DNA from: JAWWPY01 sp964412845
Lineage (GTDB): Bacteria > Actinomycetota > Actinomycetes > Streptosporangiales > Streptosporangiaceae
DNA: 45,924 nucleotides
Direction of reading: 5' to 3'
Assembly (NCBI GenBank): GCA_964412845.1
Contig: CAYPQM010000033.1
Coordinates: 1-45,924, forward strand
Notes under the pieces: model-generated
Database searches by the model: none
Seen by the model: only the letters and a program-made list of their open reading frames with translations
What the model was told of the DNA's origin: nothing
Made by a program: the position numbers and the translations under genes
Part shown: one piece after another, positions 31,796 to 40,089 of the stretch
How the letters are laid out: every line of letters starts with the position of its first letter
How positions within the stretch are numbered: position 1 is the stretch's first letter

Positions 31796-32683
31796 TCAGT
31801 CCTCTGTGCTGCGGTCACGGCCGTGTGACGACCTGGGCTCCTGCGCGTTGCCGTTTCCGCTCAGGCGAGTGGATGTACCCGTGGTCATCAGCTCCACGGC
31901 GGACTGGGTATCGAAATCCGACGCTGGCCCCGCCGCGACGAGCTGGCCCAGGTAGAGCACCACCAGCCGGTCGGCGACCTGGAAGACCTCGGCGAGGTTG
32001 TGCGAGACCACGATGACCGCGTGCCCGCGATCCGAGAGCCGGCGGATGAGGCTCAGCACGAGCTTGGTCTGGGTGACGCCCAGCGCCGCGGTCGGCTCGT
32101 CCATGATGACCAGCCGGGCGTCAAGCATCACGGCCTTGGCCACCGCGACGGACTGCCGCTGGCCACCGGACAGCGAGCCGACCACCTGCCGGATCGAGCG
32201 GACGGTCGTCACCCGCAGGTCGGCCAGCGTCTGCTTGGCGGTCAGCTCCATGCTGACCTCGTCCAGCAGCCCGTGCCGCCTGACCTCGTGGCCGAGCATC
32301 ATGTTCTGCACGATGTCCAGGTTGTCGGCCAGGGCCAGGTCCTGGTAGACGGTCGCGATGCCAAGATCCGTGGCGTCCCTGGGACCGTGCAGATGGACCG
32401 GCTTGCCGTTCCACAGCATCTCGCCGCTGGACGGCTCCCAGATTCCCGAGATGGTCTTTATGAGCGTGGACTTGCCCGCGCCGTTGTCCCCGACCAGGGC
32501 TGTCACCTGGCCCTCGGGGATATCGAGGTCGATCCCGGTCAGCGCGTGCACCGGGCCGAAGCTCTTTCCTATCCCGCGCAGCCGGAGCAGCGGCGTCTCT
32601 TTCTGGTCTACCGGGGCCGTGCCGGACGGCGCCCGGCCCGCAGGTGCGGACCGGGCGCCCTCTCCGGCGCTTGCTGTCACCAC
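31796..32683 (-). CDS. Sugar ABC importer ATPase, half-size (XylG-type)
   Basis: One nucleotide-binding domain in 295 residues. Walker A GDNGAGKST lies near residue 66-74, the Q-loop reads VYQDLALADNLDIVQNMMLG, followed by LSGGQRQSVAVAKAV, Walker B LVIMDEPTAALG and H-loop VVSHNL. The segment QDLAL..NLDI is also found in the ABC part of the kinase fusion upstream (QDLALCYNLDI), showing that the two are relatives. Start is GTG 32683 or 32680. A homodimer could energise the permease alone; pairing with the kinase-borne ABC domain is an alternative. Confidence 0.92.
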   Translation of the reverse strand: MVTASAGEGARSAPAGRAPSGTAPVDQKETPLLRLRGIGKSFGPVHALTGIDLDIPEGQVTALVGDNGAGKSTLIKTISGIWEPSSGEMLWNGKPVHLHGPRDATDLGIATVYQDLALADNLDIVQNMMLGHEVRRHGLLDEVSMELTAKQTLADLRVTTVRSIRQVVGSLSGGQRQSVAVAKAVMLDARLVIMDEPTAALGVTQTKLVLSLIRRLSDRGHAVIVVSHNLAEVFQVADRLVVLYLGQLVAAGPASDFDTQSAVELMTTGTSTRLSGNGNAQEPRSSHGRDRSTED

Positions 32684-32717
32684 TGGGTGAGTCCAGCGAT
32701 GGGTCGAGCGCTCATGA

Positions 32718-33932
32718 TCACCCCGAGATCCCTGCCGCCGTGCAGGCTGCCTTGTACTTGCTCGTGCAGAGCTGGGCTGCCGGCACGAAGTTGTCAGCGA
32801 TGACTGTCGAGTTCATATTCGACGTTGTCACCCAGGTCGGCGTCAAGAGCACCGACGGGACGGCGACGTTGGCGGTTGTGTCCTGGGTGCTGCCGTTGAC
32901 CAGGCCTGCCGGAGGCGTCGCGCCCGCCCGCAGGTACATGGCGAGCGCCGCGGAAGCCTGTGCCTCAAGGTAGATCGGCTTGTAGGCGGTGCCGCACTGG
33001 TAGCCCGACAGGATGTTCTGCAGGCCCACGAGAGTGGCGTCCTGCCCGGTCACCGGGAACGTCTTGGCCTTCACTCCCTTGGTCTGCAGGTAGTGGATGA
33101 TCGGGGCCGCGTTCTCGTCGTTCGGCGTGAGCAGGGCGTTGATGTCCGTGTGCGCGGTGAACTGCTGCTGGAATTCGGTCTCCGCGGTGGGCGGGTCCCA
33201 GGTTCCGGCGGCCTTGCCGACGCTGGTCCAGCCGGACTTGAAGTGCGGGGCCAGCACCGCGTCGTAACCCTGCGCGAACAACGTCGCGTTGTTGTCCGTC
33301 GGGTCGCCCTTCATCACCAGCACGTGCGGGCTCTTCACACCCCAGGCCGACACGCAGCTAACCAGGCCGTTGCCGATCAGCTTGCCGACTTCCACGTTGT
33401 TGAAGCTCACGTAGTACTTGCGGGTGCCGCCGAGGGTGAGCCGGTCGTAGTCGATCACGGCCGCGCCGTGCGACGCGGCGTACTTCTCGATCGACTTGCC
33501 GACGCCCGCGTCGAGCGGGTCCACGATGAGCACGCTCGCGCCCTTGGTGATATCCGCCTGGGCGTCGCTCAGCTCGGTCGCGTCGCTGCCCTGGGCGTTC
33601 TGCACGGAGAACTGAGCGGTACTCAGCCCGGCCGTTTGGAGCGCCTTTGTCAAGTACGGCGCGTCGAATTCGGTATAACGCGCGGAAGTGACCGTGTCAG
33701 GCAGAATGACGCCGACAGATCCCTTCCCCTGGGCGGCCAGCGGCTTCAGCTTGGCCATCGCCGAGAAATCCCTCGTGAACGAGGTCGTCGTAACTGAAGG
33801 CACGGCCGCTGCACTGCTGGAACTGCTGGAACCGCTGGAAGTCGAGCCGCCGCTGCTACCGCAGGCGGCAAGGAGAAGAGCAGCGCTGCCGGCGAATGCC
33901 GTCACGCCAACTCTCTTGGTGACCGTATACAA
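32718..33932 (-). CDS. Sugar ABC importer substrate-binding lipoprotein (XylF-type)
   Basis: Extracellular sugar-binding lipoprotein. The signal peptide ends in lipobox LLAAC, followed by a Ser/Gly tether. The mature type I binding fold shows VGVILPDTVTSARYTEFDAPYL, ASVLIVDPLDAG, VIDYDRLTLGG, YYVSFNNVEVGKLIGNGLV, VLVMKGDPTDNNATLFAQGY, LLTPNDENAAPI and FPVTGQDATLVGLQNILSGYQ. These are the XylF/ChvE-like motifs, and xylose or a related monosaccharide is the likely ligand. Start: TTG 33932 has AGGTGG 5 nt upstream and gives a normal signal peptide (404 residues). ATG 33950 has no ribosome-binding site. An 8-bp perfect hairpin (33983-34005) lies in the leader. Confidence 0.9.
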   Translation of the reverse strand: MYTVTKRVGVTAFAGSAALLLAACGSSGGSTSSGSSSSSSAAAVPSVTTTSFTRDFSAMAKLKPLAAQGKGSVGVILPDTVTSARYTEFDAPYLTKALQTAGLSTAQFSVQNAQGSDATELSDAQADITKGASVLIVDPLDAGVGKSIEKYAASHGAAVIDYDRLTLGGTRKYYVSFNNVEVGKLIGNGLVSCVSAWGVKSPHVLVMKGDPTDNNATLFAQGYDAVLAPHFKSGWTSVGKAAGTWDPPTAETEFQQQFTAHTDINALLTPNDENAAPIIHYLQTKGVKAKTFPVTGQDATLVGLQNILSGYQCGTAYKPIYLEAQASAALAMYLRAGATPPAGLVNGSTQDTTANVAVPSVLLTPTWVTTSNMNSTVIADNFVPAAQLCTSKYKAACTAAGISG

Positions 33933-34043
33933 ACAAACCACCTCGCTCATGGTGGGACGCGTCAGTGCGTATCCCGATGACAGGCCCGCGCTGATCTCGC
34001 GGGCCGGGAGCTAGCTATCTGGAAGAACACTAGGCCGATAGGG

Positions 34044-34072
34044 GTAAACGGACGCGTTAACATCCACGTAAC
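34044..34072 (-). promoter_or_regulatory. Three phased GTAAAC-like repeats upstream of the xylF-like gene
   Basis: On the plus strand the boxes GTAAAC (34044-34049), GTTAAC (34056-34061) and CGTAAC (34067-34072) have their AAC cores 12 and 11 bp apart, one helical turn. Tandem short direct repeats at about 11-bp spacing are how OmpR/PhoB-family regulators bind. They lie 112-140 bp before the TTG start of the binding-protein gene, next to a response-regulator gene of that family. The assignment is inferred. Confidence 0.45.
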
Positions 34073-34076
34073 CCTG

Positions 34077-34119
34077 TGAAAAAATCGTAAACAAACGCCG
34101 GGCCAGCCTGCGGGCCGGC
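34077..34119 (-). terminator. Terminator-like hairpin downstream of the response-regulator gene
   Basis: Reading the minus strand, arms at 34119-34112 and 34104-34097 pair at 7 of 8 positions around a 7-nt loop. They are followed by T-rich sequence (GTTTGTTTACGATTTTTT). The hairpin ends 35-57 bp after the regulator stop. It would separate the kinase/regulator transcript from the importer operon, giving the latter its own promoter. Confidence 0.55.
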
Positions 34120-34153
34120 CCCCCCTGTAAGGTTTAGATCACATACTGGGTAC

Positions 34154-34861
34154 TCATTCGGCCGCAATTCGGTAACCGGCCCGGGGCTGGGTCAGGATCA
34201 GCGGGGCGCCGCCGTCTGACTCCAGCTTCGCCCGCAGCCGCCGGATGTAAACCCGCACGTACTCGGTCTCCGTCTCATAGCCCCGGCCCCAGACCCGCCG
34301 GAGCAGGTGGGCGTGGGTCAGCAGTTTGCCCCGGTTGGTGGCCAGCTCGCGCAGCAGCGCGAACTCCGTCGGGGTGAGGTGGACGGCCACCCCGTCCCTG
34401 GTCACCTGCTGGCTGGCCAGGTCGATCTCCAGCTCGCCGATGATGATGACCGGCGGCGCGGTATCCGGGGCCGCGTCGGCCGGGCGGGTGCGGCGCAGTG
34501 TGGCGGTGATCCGGGCCAGCAGTTCCTCGATGCTGAACGGCTTGGTCATGTAGTCATCCGCGCCCATGTTCAGCGCGGTCACCTTGTCCCGCTCGCCACC
34601 GCGGGCCGAGACCACAATGATGGCCACGGATGAACGCTCGCGGATCAGGCGGCACAGCTCGAAACCATCGACCTCGGGCAGCATCAGGTCGAGCAGGACG
34701 ATGTCGGGCGCCTCGGTCTCCAGGAGATTGAGAGCCCGCAGCCCGTCGGTGGAGACGACCGTGTCGAACCCGCGCACCGCCAGATTGGACCGGATCAGGT
34801 CCACAATGTTGGGGTCGTCCTCGACCACCAGCGCGCGCGTGTTCACTGCCTGGTCAAGCAC
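34154..34861 (-). CDS. OmpR/PhoB-family response regulator
   Basis: The receiver domain has acidic pocket ED (15-16), phospho-acceptor Asp58 in VLLDLMLPEVDGF, Thr/Ser-type VVSARGG and Lys108 in MTKPFS. The C-terminal winged helix is HLTPTEFALLRELATNRG with recognition helix region RRVWGRGYETETEYVRVYI and wing RAGYRIAAE. It resembles KdpE/PhoB types. GTG 34861 overlaps the last 8 bp of the kinase-fusion gene; GTG 34846 (VNTRALVVEDD) is the alternative start. Overlap means coupled synthesis with the kinase, its obvious partner. It probably binds the repeats upstream of the importer genes. Confidence 0.93.
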   Translation of the reverse strand: MLDQAVNTRALVVEDDPNIVDLIRSNLAVRGFDTVVSTDGLRALNLLETEAPDIVLLDLMLPEVDGFELCRLIRERSSVAIIVVSARGGERDKVTALNMGADDYMTKPFSIEELLARITATLRRTRPADAAPDTAPPVIIIGELEIDLASQQVTRDGVAVHLTPTEFALLRELATNRGKLLTHAHLLRRVWGRGYETETEYVRVYIRRLRAKLESDGGAPLILTQPRAGYRIAAE

Positions 34862-37439
34862 CGGGGATGACTCCCATTGCGGGCCGCGCCCGGCCGCCGT
34901 CTGATGCGCCGGTCACACCGCCTCCATAAGGTTCGCCGTGGGCCGCGGGCCGCGGGAGCACGCTGGCTCCGGGGGCCGGCATCTCTACTGGCAGCCGGAT
35001 CCGGAAGCACGTTCCCTGCGGCGGCTGCTCCAGGTCGATACTGCCGCCGTGGGCAGTCACGATCCCCTTGGCTATCGATAGCCCGAGGCCGGCCCCCGCG
35101 CTCGGCGTGCGCCGGCGCCGGTTCGGGTCGAACGGCGCGAGCGCGACCTCGGCGGGCATCCCGGCACCGTCATCCACGACGCTCACCGTCACGCCGGCTG
35201 TGGGCACGCCGGCTGTGGTCATCCCGGCTGTGGTCATCCCGGCCGGCCCGTCCATGCTCGCGCTGACCCGCACGGTGGTACCGGGCGGATTGTGGCCGAG
35301 CGCGTTGGCCAGCAGGTTCACGAAAACCTGCTCCAGGCGATCGTGGTCGGCCCAGACGACCGGCAGCCCGGCCTCGCAGTCCACCGTCACCATGGACGCG
35401 CTCGCCGGAGGCAGGCAGGCGATGGCCGCCTCGAGCACCAGGGCGATGTCACACCAGTCGCGCTGCAGCCGGAGGATCCCCGACTCGATCGCGGAGAAGT
35501 CCAGCAGGTCGTCGACGAGGCGCCCCAGCCGCGCCGACTCGGCGGCGATCCGGGCGATGAACCGGTGCTGCGATTCGCCGTCCCAGGTCACGTCCGGCTG
35601 GAGCAGGCTGGAAGCGTAGCCGCGGATCGCGGTCAGGGGCGTCCGGAGCTCATGGCTCAGCCGGGACAGGAAGCCGCGCTGCAGTTCCTGGGACCGGCGC
35701 AGGGTGGTCGCCTCCTGGTGGGCGAACCATGCCTCCTCGCGCTCCAGCGCCAGCCGGAGCGAGTGGGCGGCGTCCTCCAGCAGGGCCGTCGCGTCCGCTG
35801 AGGGGGGCCCGCTGCGCCACCGGGCCACCAGCGCCGTCGGGCCGCCCGGGGCGGTGAACGTCACGGAGAGCAGTTGCTCACCGCCGGCCCCGGTGCCGTG
35901 CGTCGCCGCGCCGTCGCGGTGCGCGGAAGCCAGCGCGGACGTGGCCGCGTCGAGCACTCCCCGCGTCGCGGCCACGGGCCGTCGCTCACCGGCGGCGTTG
36001 GAGAAGGCACGGCAGTTGGGCGGCCCGCCGGCCCGCTGGATGACCAGCGCCACCTCATCGGCCTGCAGCCCCCGGCGCAGCGACTGCAGGGCGACGCCGA
36101 GCCCATCGGCGACCGGGATGGGACCGGCCAGGGTCTCCAGCATCTCCCGGATGGTTTCCAGGACCCGGTTGCGCGCGGTGACCTCGTCGAGCAGCCGGTC
36201 CCGCTCGATCGCGCTCGCGGCGTAGCCCGCGTACAGGGTGGCCAGGTCCAGGTGGTCCCGCTGCGGCCGGCCAGTTATCGCGCTGAACACGGTGATGACG
36301 CCGAGCAGCCCGCCCGGGCCCATTACCGGGACTGACCAGGAACTTGCCACCTTGGCCGCCCGGGCCAGGTCGCTGAACGGCGCCCAGGCGGCGCCGGCCC
36401 GCGCGTTCTCCTCGACGATGGGCTGCTCGGTGACGGCGGCCAGCCCGACGGGGCCGCCGGCCGGGCCGCGCGGGAGCCGGGACCAGGCCGACACCAGCAG
36501 CGGCGAGATGCCGAGCGAGGCGGCGCAGACGAGCGAGGAGTCTTCCAGCAGGTGGATGCACAGGTGTTCGCTGCCGAGCGCGGCACCCAGCGCGGAGAGG
36601 ATGAGGGAGAGGCTGGACGACGGATCCGCCGACACGAGCCGGTCGGCCAGCCCGTGCAGCCGGGTCAGCTGGCGGCGGGCTGAGGAGTCCACTTCCTGGC
36701 CGGACAGCAGCGCCACGACATCGTCCGGGTGCACCTCGCTGGGCGCCACCTCGGCGATCACCCGTCCGTGCCGCAGCACGATGATGCGGTCGGCGAGGCG
36801 GAACATCTGGCTGATGTCGTGGCAGGCCAGCAGGATGGTCGTGCCCTGCTCCCGGAGCCGGATGATGAGCTCCTCCACCAGGGCGGACTCCTGAACGCCC
36901 ACGGACGCCGTCGGCTCGTCGAGCAGCAGCAGCCGCGGCTTGTGGGCCATCGCCCGGGCCACCGCGACCAGCTGGCGCTGCCCGCCGGACAGCGACCGGA
37001 CGCTGCGGGTGGTGTCCCGCAGCGGGATGCCCATGTCCTCGAGCATCCGGGCCGCGTCGGCGTGGAACCGGGCATCGGACGGCAGCAGGCGGCGCCGCTC
37101 CCGGCCGAGCTTGAGGTTGGCCGCGATGTCCAGGTTGTAACAGAGCGCCAGGTCCTGCCAGACAACCGAGATGCCGCGGCGCGTCGCGGCGAGCGGGCCC
37201 GCGGGCACCGGCCGCCCATCGAGCGCGATCACCCCCGAGGTCGGGGCGATGTCCCCGGCGATGCAGCGCACCAGGGTGGTCTTGCCGGCCCCGTTCTCGC
37301 CCGCCAGGGCGACCAGTTCACCCGGCCGCACTTGGATGTCGACGCCTTCCAGCGCGGTCAGCGGGCCGAAACGCACCGCGAGCCCGGACACCGACAGCAA
37401 TGGCACTGCCTCTTCCAGGCCCTCTGCGGTGACGGTCAT
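34854..37439 (-). CDS. ABC ATPase - GAF - histidine kinase fusion protein
   Basis: One 861-residue chain combines modules normally found in separate proteins. Residues about 15-248 are a complete sugar-type ABC ATPase: Walker A GENGAGKTT (47-55), Q-loop VWQDLALCYNLDI, LSGGQRQ (150-156), Walker B LLLLDEPTASVG (from 170) and H-loop His207. Residues about 258-415 and 437-565 look like two GAF domains (SVPVMGPGGLLGVITVFSA in the first). Then come the HisKA dimer helix with phospho-acceptor His596 (LSRLSHELRTPL), N box (NLLANALGHN, from 708), VVDDGAGM and G box GAGLGLSIAKG. No membrane segment or signal peptide is present, so it is cytosolic. ATG 37439 follows CACAAT by 6 nt without a ribosome-binding site, suggesting a leaderless start. 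It overlaps the response-regulator gene. An in-frame 15-bp repeat (MTTAG) lies between N and D boxes. All catalytic motifs of both enzymes appear intact. Confidence 0.9.
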   Translation of the reverse strand: MTVTAEGLEEAVPLLSVSGLAVRFGPLTALEGVDIQVRPGELVALAGENGAGKTTLVRCIAGDIAPTSGVIALDGRPVPAGPLAATRRGISVVWQDLALCYNLDIAANLKLGRERRRLLPSDARFHADAARMLEDMGIPLRDTTRSVRSLSGGQRQLVAVARAMAHKPRLLLLDEPTASVGVQESALVEELIIRLREQGTTILLACHDISQMFRLADRIIVLRHGRVIAEVAPSEVHPDDVVALLSGQEVDSSARRQLTRLHGLADRLVSADPSSSLSLILSALGAALGSEHLCIHLLEDSSLVCAASLGISPLLVSAWSRLPRGPAGGPVGLAAVTEQPIVEENARAGAAWAPFSDLARAAKVASSWSVPVMGPGGLLGVITVFSAITGRPQRDHLDLATLYAGYAASAIERDRLLDEVTARNRVLETIREMLETLAGPIPVADGLGVALQSLRRGLQADEVALVIQRAGGPPNCRAFSNAAGERRPVAATRGVLDAATSALASAHRDGAATHGTGAGGEQLLSVTFTAPGGPTALVARWRSGPPSADATALLEDAAHSLRLALEREEAWFAHQEATTLRRSQELQRGFLSRLSHELRTPLTAIRGYASSLLQPDVTWDGESQHRFIARIAAESARLGRLVDDLLDFSAIESGILRLQRDWCDIALVLEAAIACLPPASASMVTVDCEAGLPVVWADHDRLEQVFVNLLANALGHNPPGTTVRVSASMDGPAGMTTAGMTTAGVPTAGVTVSVVDDGAGMPAEVALAPFDPNRRRRTPSAGAGLGLSIAKGIVTAHGGSIDLEQPPQGTCFRIRLPVEMPAPGASVLPRPAAHGEPYGGGVTGASDGGRARPAMGVIPGA
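35194..35238 (-). repeat. 3 x 15-bp in-frame repeat in the kinase ATP-binding domain
   Basis: CCGGCTGTGGTCATC-like units at 35194-35208, 35209-35223 and 35224-35238 encode MTTAG/VPTAG on the minus strand. They fall between the N box and the VDDGAGM motif, in a loop that can tolerate length change. Confidence 0.8.
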
Positions 37440-37615
37440 GTGCACATTGTGGTCCGAACTGCCTGATGACCGCCACTGGGACGATCCAGCCCGGGGACGG
37501 GCCTGCCACCAGCGGCAACGCATAGCCGCAGGAAAACGGGGCGAACGGCTGACCCCGGCGTTGGTAAGCTCTTGTCTCTTGTGCCTGCCACCCGACGCTA
37601 TCGAGGTGATGACTC

Positions 37616-39733
37616 ATGCCCTCGGCCCGCGGGACCCAGCGCGACCCGCAGCCTGCCCCCGATGCCACCCCGAACCACTCCGCCACCTGCCCCTCCGCCG
37701 CCGGTACCGATCCCGTGCTGAGCACGGAACGGGGGCACCTGCGCCGGTCCCGCGAGTTCCTCCGGCTGATGCGGGAAGATGTGCTCTCGCTCCGGGCGCT
37801 GGGCGGTGACCCGGTCTCCGAGGAGTACCTGAAGGCGGACCTGCACCGCCGCGCGGAAGCCCTGCATGACCTGCCGGACACCCCCCTGTTCTTCGGCAGG
37901 CTCGACTATGACCTGACGGCCGGCGACGCGGCCGACGGGGTGGCTGGCCATCAGTTCCACATCGGCCGCCGCCACGTCCACGATCCGGATGGCCATCCGG
38001 TCGTGATCGACTGGCGGGCGCCGGTGTCCCGGCCGTTCTACCGGGCCAGCCCGGCGGAGCCGATGGGCCTCGCGCTGCGCCGCCGGTTCGGGTTCGCCGG
38101 GGGCGAACTCACCGCTTATGAGGATGAAACCTTCCCCCGCCGCGGCGACCGCGTGCCGCGGCCCGATGCCCGGGTCAGCCAGATCCTGCTGGACGAGATC
38201 GAGCGGCCCAGGTCGGGCCCGATGCGCGACATCGTGGCGACCATCCAGCCCGAGCAGGACGACATCGTGCGGGCCGACGCGAACGTGACGCTGTGCGTCC
38301 AGGGTGCCCCGGGGACCGGCAAGACCGCGGTCGGCCTGCACCGGGTGGCCTACCTGCTGTACGCGCACCAGGCCCGGATGAACCGCGGCGGCGTGCTGGT
38401 GATCGGGCCGAACCGGGCTTTCCTCGGCTATATCCGCAATGTGCTGCCGGCGCTCGGTGAAGTCAGCGTCGCGCAGGTGACCGTGCAGGATCTGGTCGCC
38501 GGGGTGCCGGTCCGGGCCACCGACTCCGAGCGCGCCGCACGGATCAAGGGAGATGCCCGGATGGCGGCGGTGCTGCGCCGGGCGCTGTGGGCCTCGCTGG
38601 CGCCGCCCGCCGAGGCGATCATGCTGCCGCGCGGGTCGAGGCGCTGGCGGGTGCCGGCCCATGAGCTCGCCGCGCTGGTCGATGAGCTGCGCGACCGCGG
38701 TGTCCGGTACGGGGCCGGCCGGGACATGCTCGGCCACCGGATCGCGCACGTGATCTTGACCCGGATGGAGGATTCGGGGGAGTCCTGCGACGACCGGACG
38801 CACGAGGCGGTGCGGCGGTCCCGGCCGGTGCGCTCGGCGGTGGACGCCATCTGGCCGAAGGTGGACCCGGTCCGGCTGGTGCTGCGCCTGCTGTCGGACC
38901 CGGCCGTGCTGGCTGACGCGGCCCGCGGCTTTCTCGACCCTGACGAGCAGCGGGCGATCTGCTGGGACACGCCAGCCCGGGGACCGGCCTCCGCGCCGTG
39001 GAGCGCGGCCGACGCGGTGCTGGTGGACGAGGCGAGCGACCTCATCGAGAGGATCCCGAGCCTGTCGCACGTGGTGGTGGACGAGGCGCAGGATCTCTCC
39101 CCGATGGAGTGCCGCGCGGTCGGCCGGCGCTGCGCGACCGGCTCGGCCACCCTGCTCGGCGACCTGGCCCAGGGCACCTCGCCCGCGGCGGCCACCAGCT
39201 GGCACCAGGTCCTCGCCCACCTGGGCAAGGCCGAGGCCGGGCTGCGCGTCCTGGACACCGGTTACCGGGTGCCGCGGCAGATCCTCGACTATGCCAGCCG
39301 GCTGCTGACGCAGATCGCCCCCGGCCTCCCCCCGGCCCGCTCGCTGCGCCAGGACCCGGACGCACTGACGATCATCGAGGCCACGGCCGGCTCGCTGCCC
39401 GGCGAGCTGACCCGCCTCGTCGCCGCCGTCATGAGCCGGCCGGGGTCCGCGGCGGTGATCGCCGCGGACGAGCAGGTGGCCGAGATCTCCACGCTGCTGG
39501 GCCAGGCGGGCCTGCGGCATACCACGGCGGACCAGATGCCCGGCGGCGGCCTGACGCTGGTGCCGGTGACGCTGGCCAAGGGCCTGGAGTTCGACGACGT
39601 CATGGTGATCGAGCCGGCCCGGATCGCCGCGGCCGAATCACGCGGCCTGAGCCGGCTCTACGTGGCCCTCACCCGCGCGGTGTCCCGGCTGACCGTGCTG
39701 CACGCCGAACCGCTCCCCGAGCCGCTGCGCTGA
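37616..39733 (+). CDS. helR: HelD/HelR-type RNA polymerase-associated superfamily 1 ATPase
   Basis: HelR/HelD proteins are UvrD-like motors that remove stalled RNA polymerase from DNA; actinobacterial HelR can also displace rifamycins and confer tolerance. The 705-residue protein has an N-terminal coiled-coil arm (ERGHLRRSREFLRLMREDV), FFGRLDYD and VIDWRAPVSRPFYRA (HelD-specific), Walker A GAPGTGKTAVGLHRVAYLLY near 230, Walker B VVVDEAQDLSPME, GDLAQG, GYRVPRQILDYA and the C-terminal KGLEFDDVMVIEP and LYVALTRAVSRLTVLH. ATG 37616 is preceded by GAGGTGA at 6 nt. It is divergent from the kinase fusion. I looked for a rifamycin-associated inverted repeat upstream and saw none. Distinguishing HelR from other class II HelD needs a tree. 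Confidence 0.87.
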   Translation: MPSARGTQRDPQPAPDATPNHSATCPSAAGTDPVLSTERGHLRRSREFLRLMREDVLSLRALGGDPVSEEYLKADLHRRAEALHDLPDTPLFFGRLDYDLTAGDAADGVAGHQFHIGRRHVHDPDGHPVVIDWRAPVSRPFYRASPAEPMGLALRRRFGFAGGELTAYEDETFPRRGDRVPRPDARVSQILLDEIERPRSGPMRDIVATIQPEQDDIVRADANVTLCVQGAPGTGKTAVGLHRVAYLLYAHQARMNRGGVLVIGPNRAFLGYIRNVLPALGEVSVAQVTVQDLVAGVPVRATDSERAARIKGDARMAAVLRRALWASLAPPAEAIMLPRGSRRWRVPAHELAALVDELRDRGVRYGAGRDMLGHRIAHVILTRMEDSGESCDDRTHEAVRRSRPVRSAVDAIWPKVDPVRLVLRLLSDPAVLADAARGFLDPDEQRAICWDTPARGPASAPWSAADAVLVDEASDLIERIPSLSHVVVDEAQDLSPMECRAVGRRCATGSATLLGDLAQGTSPAAATSWHQVLAHLGKAEAGLRVLDTGYRVPRQILDYASRLLTQIAPGLPPARSLRQDPDALTIIEATAGSLPGELTRLVAAVMSRPGSAAVIAADEQVAEISTLLGQAGLRHTTADQMPGGGLTLVPVTLAKGLEFDDVMVIEPARIAAAESRGLSRLYVALTRAVSRLTVLHAEPLPEPLR

Positions 39734-40089
39734 CCGTCCGCGGCAGCCCGCTGAATACCCGAGTTCACGGCTTTCTGGAAACTGCGCGAATGGGTGTGCA
39801 AGTTGTTCCTGATTGGCAAACTCTGGTCGTGCCAGGCCATTGTCAGTGATGTTCCCCATTCATAACTGCCCGGACCGGCCGCAGGCCAGGGAAATGCTGC
39901 CATAGTGCATTTCATGGCTATTTCTGCCAGGAAGACGGACCGCCGCGCGACGGCGTGTTGATGGAATTTAGCAACGGTGAGTCCTATCATGAAGGGTCCG
40001 CGCATAAGGGACGCAGGAAGGGTGCGGAGCGGGGAAATTCCGTGCGGTGCGCGGCTTTCGGGTAATGATCCGGCACGGGGGGAGCAGGT
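39734..40089 (+). promoter_or_regulatory. 356-bp intergenic region with candidate promoter for the RCC1 protein
   Basis: No gene is evident. It is clearly less GC-rich than the flanks. TTGTCA (39840-39845), a 17-bp spacer and TAACTG (39863-39868) form a possible sigma-70-like promoter, leaving a leader of about 215 nt. The leader contains no structure I can assign to a known riboswitch class. A purine-rich ribosome-binding site (GGGGGGAGCAGG) ends just before the TTG start at 40090. Confidence 0.4.

Noticed and set aside
39734..40089. A c-di-AMP (ydaO-type) riboswitch before the secreted RCC1 protein
   Set aside because: Such switches precede many actinobacterial wall-protein genes, but I could not find its conserved helices or loop sequences here.
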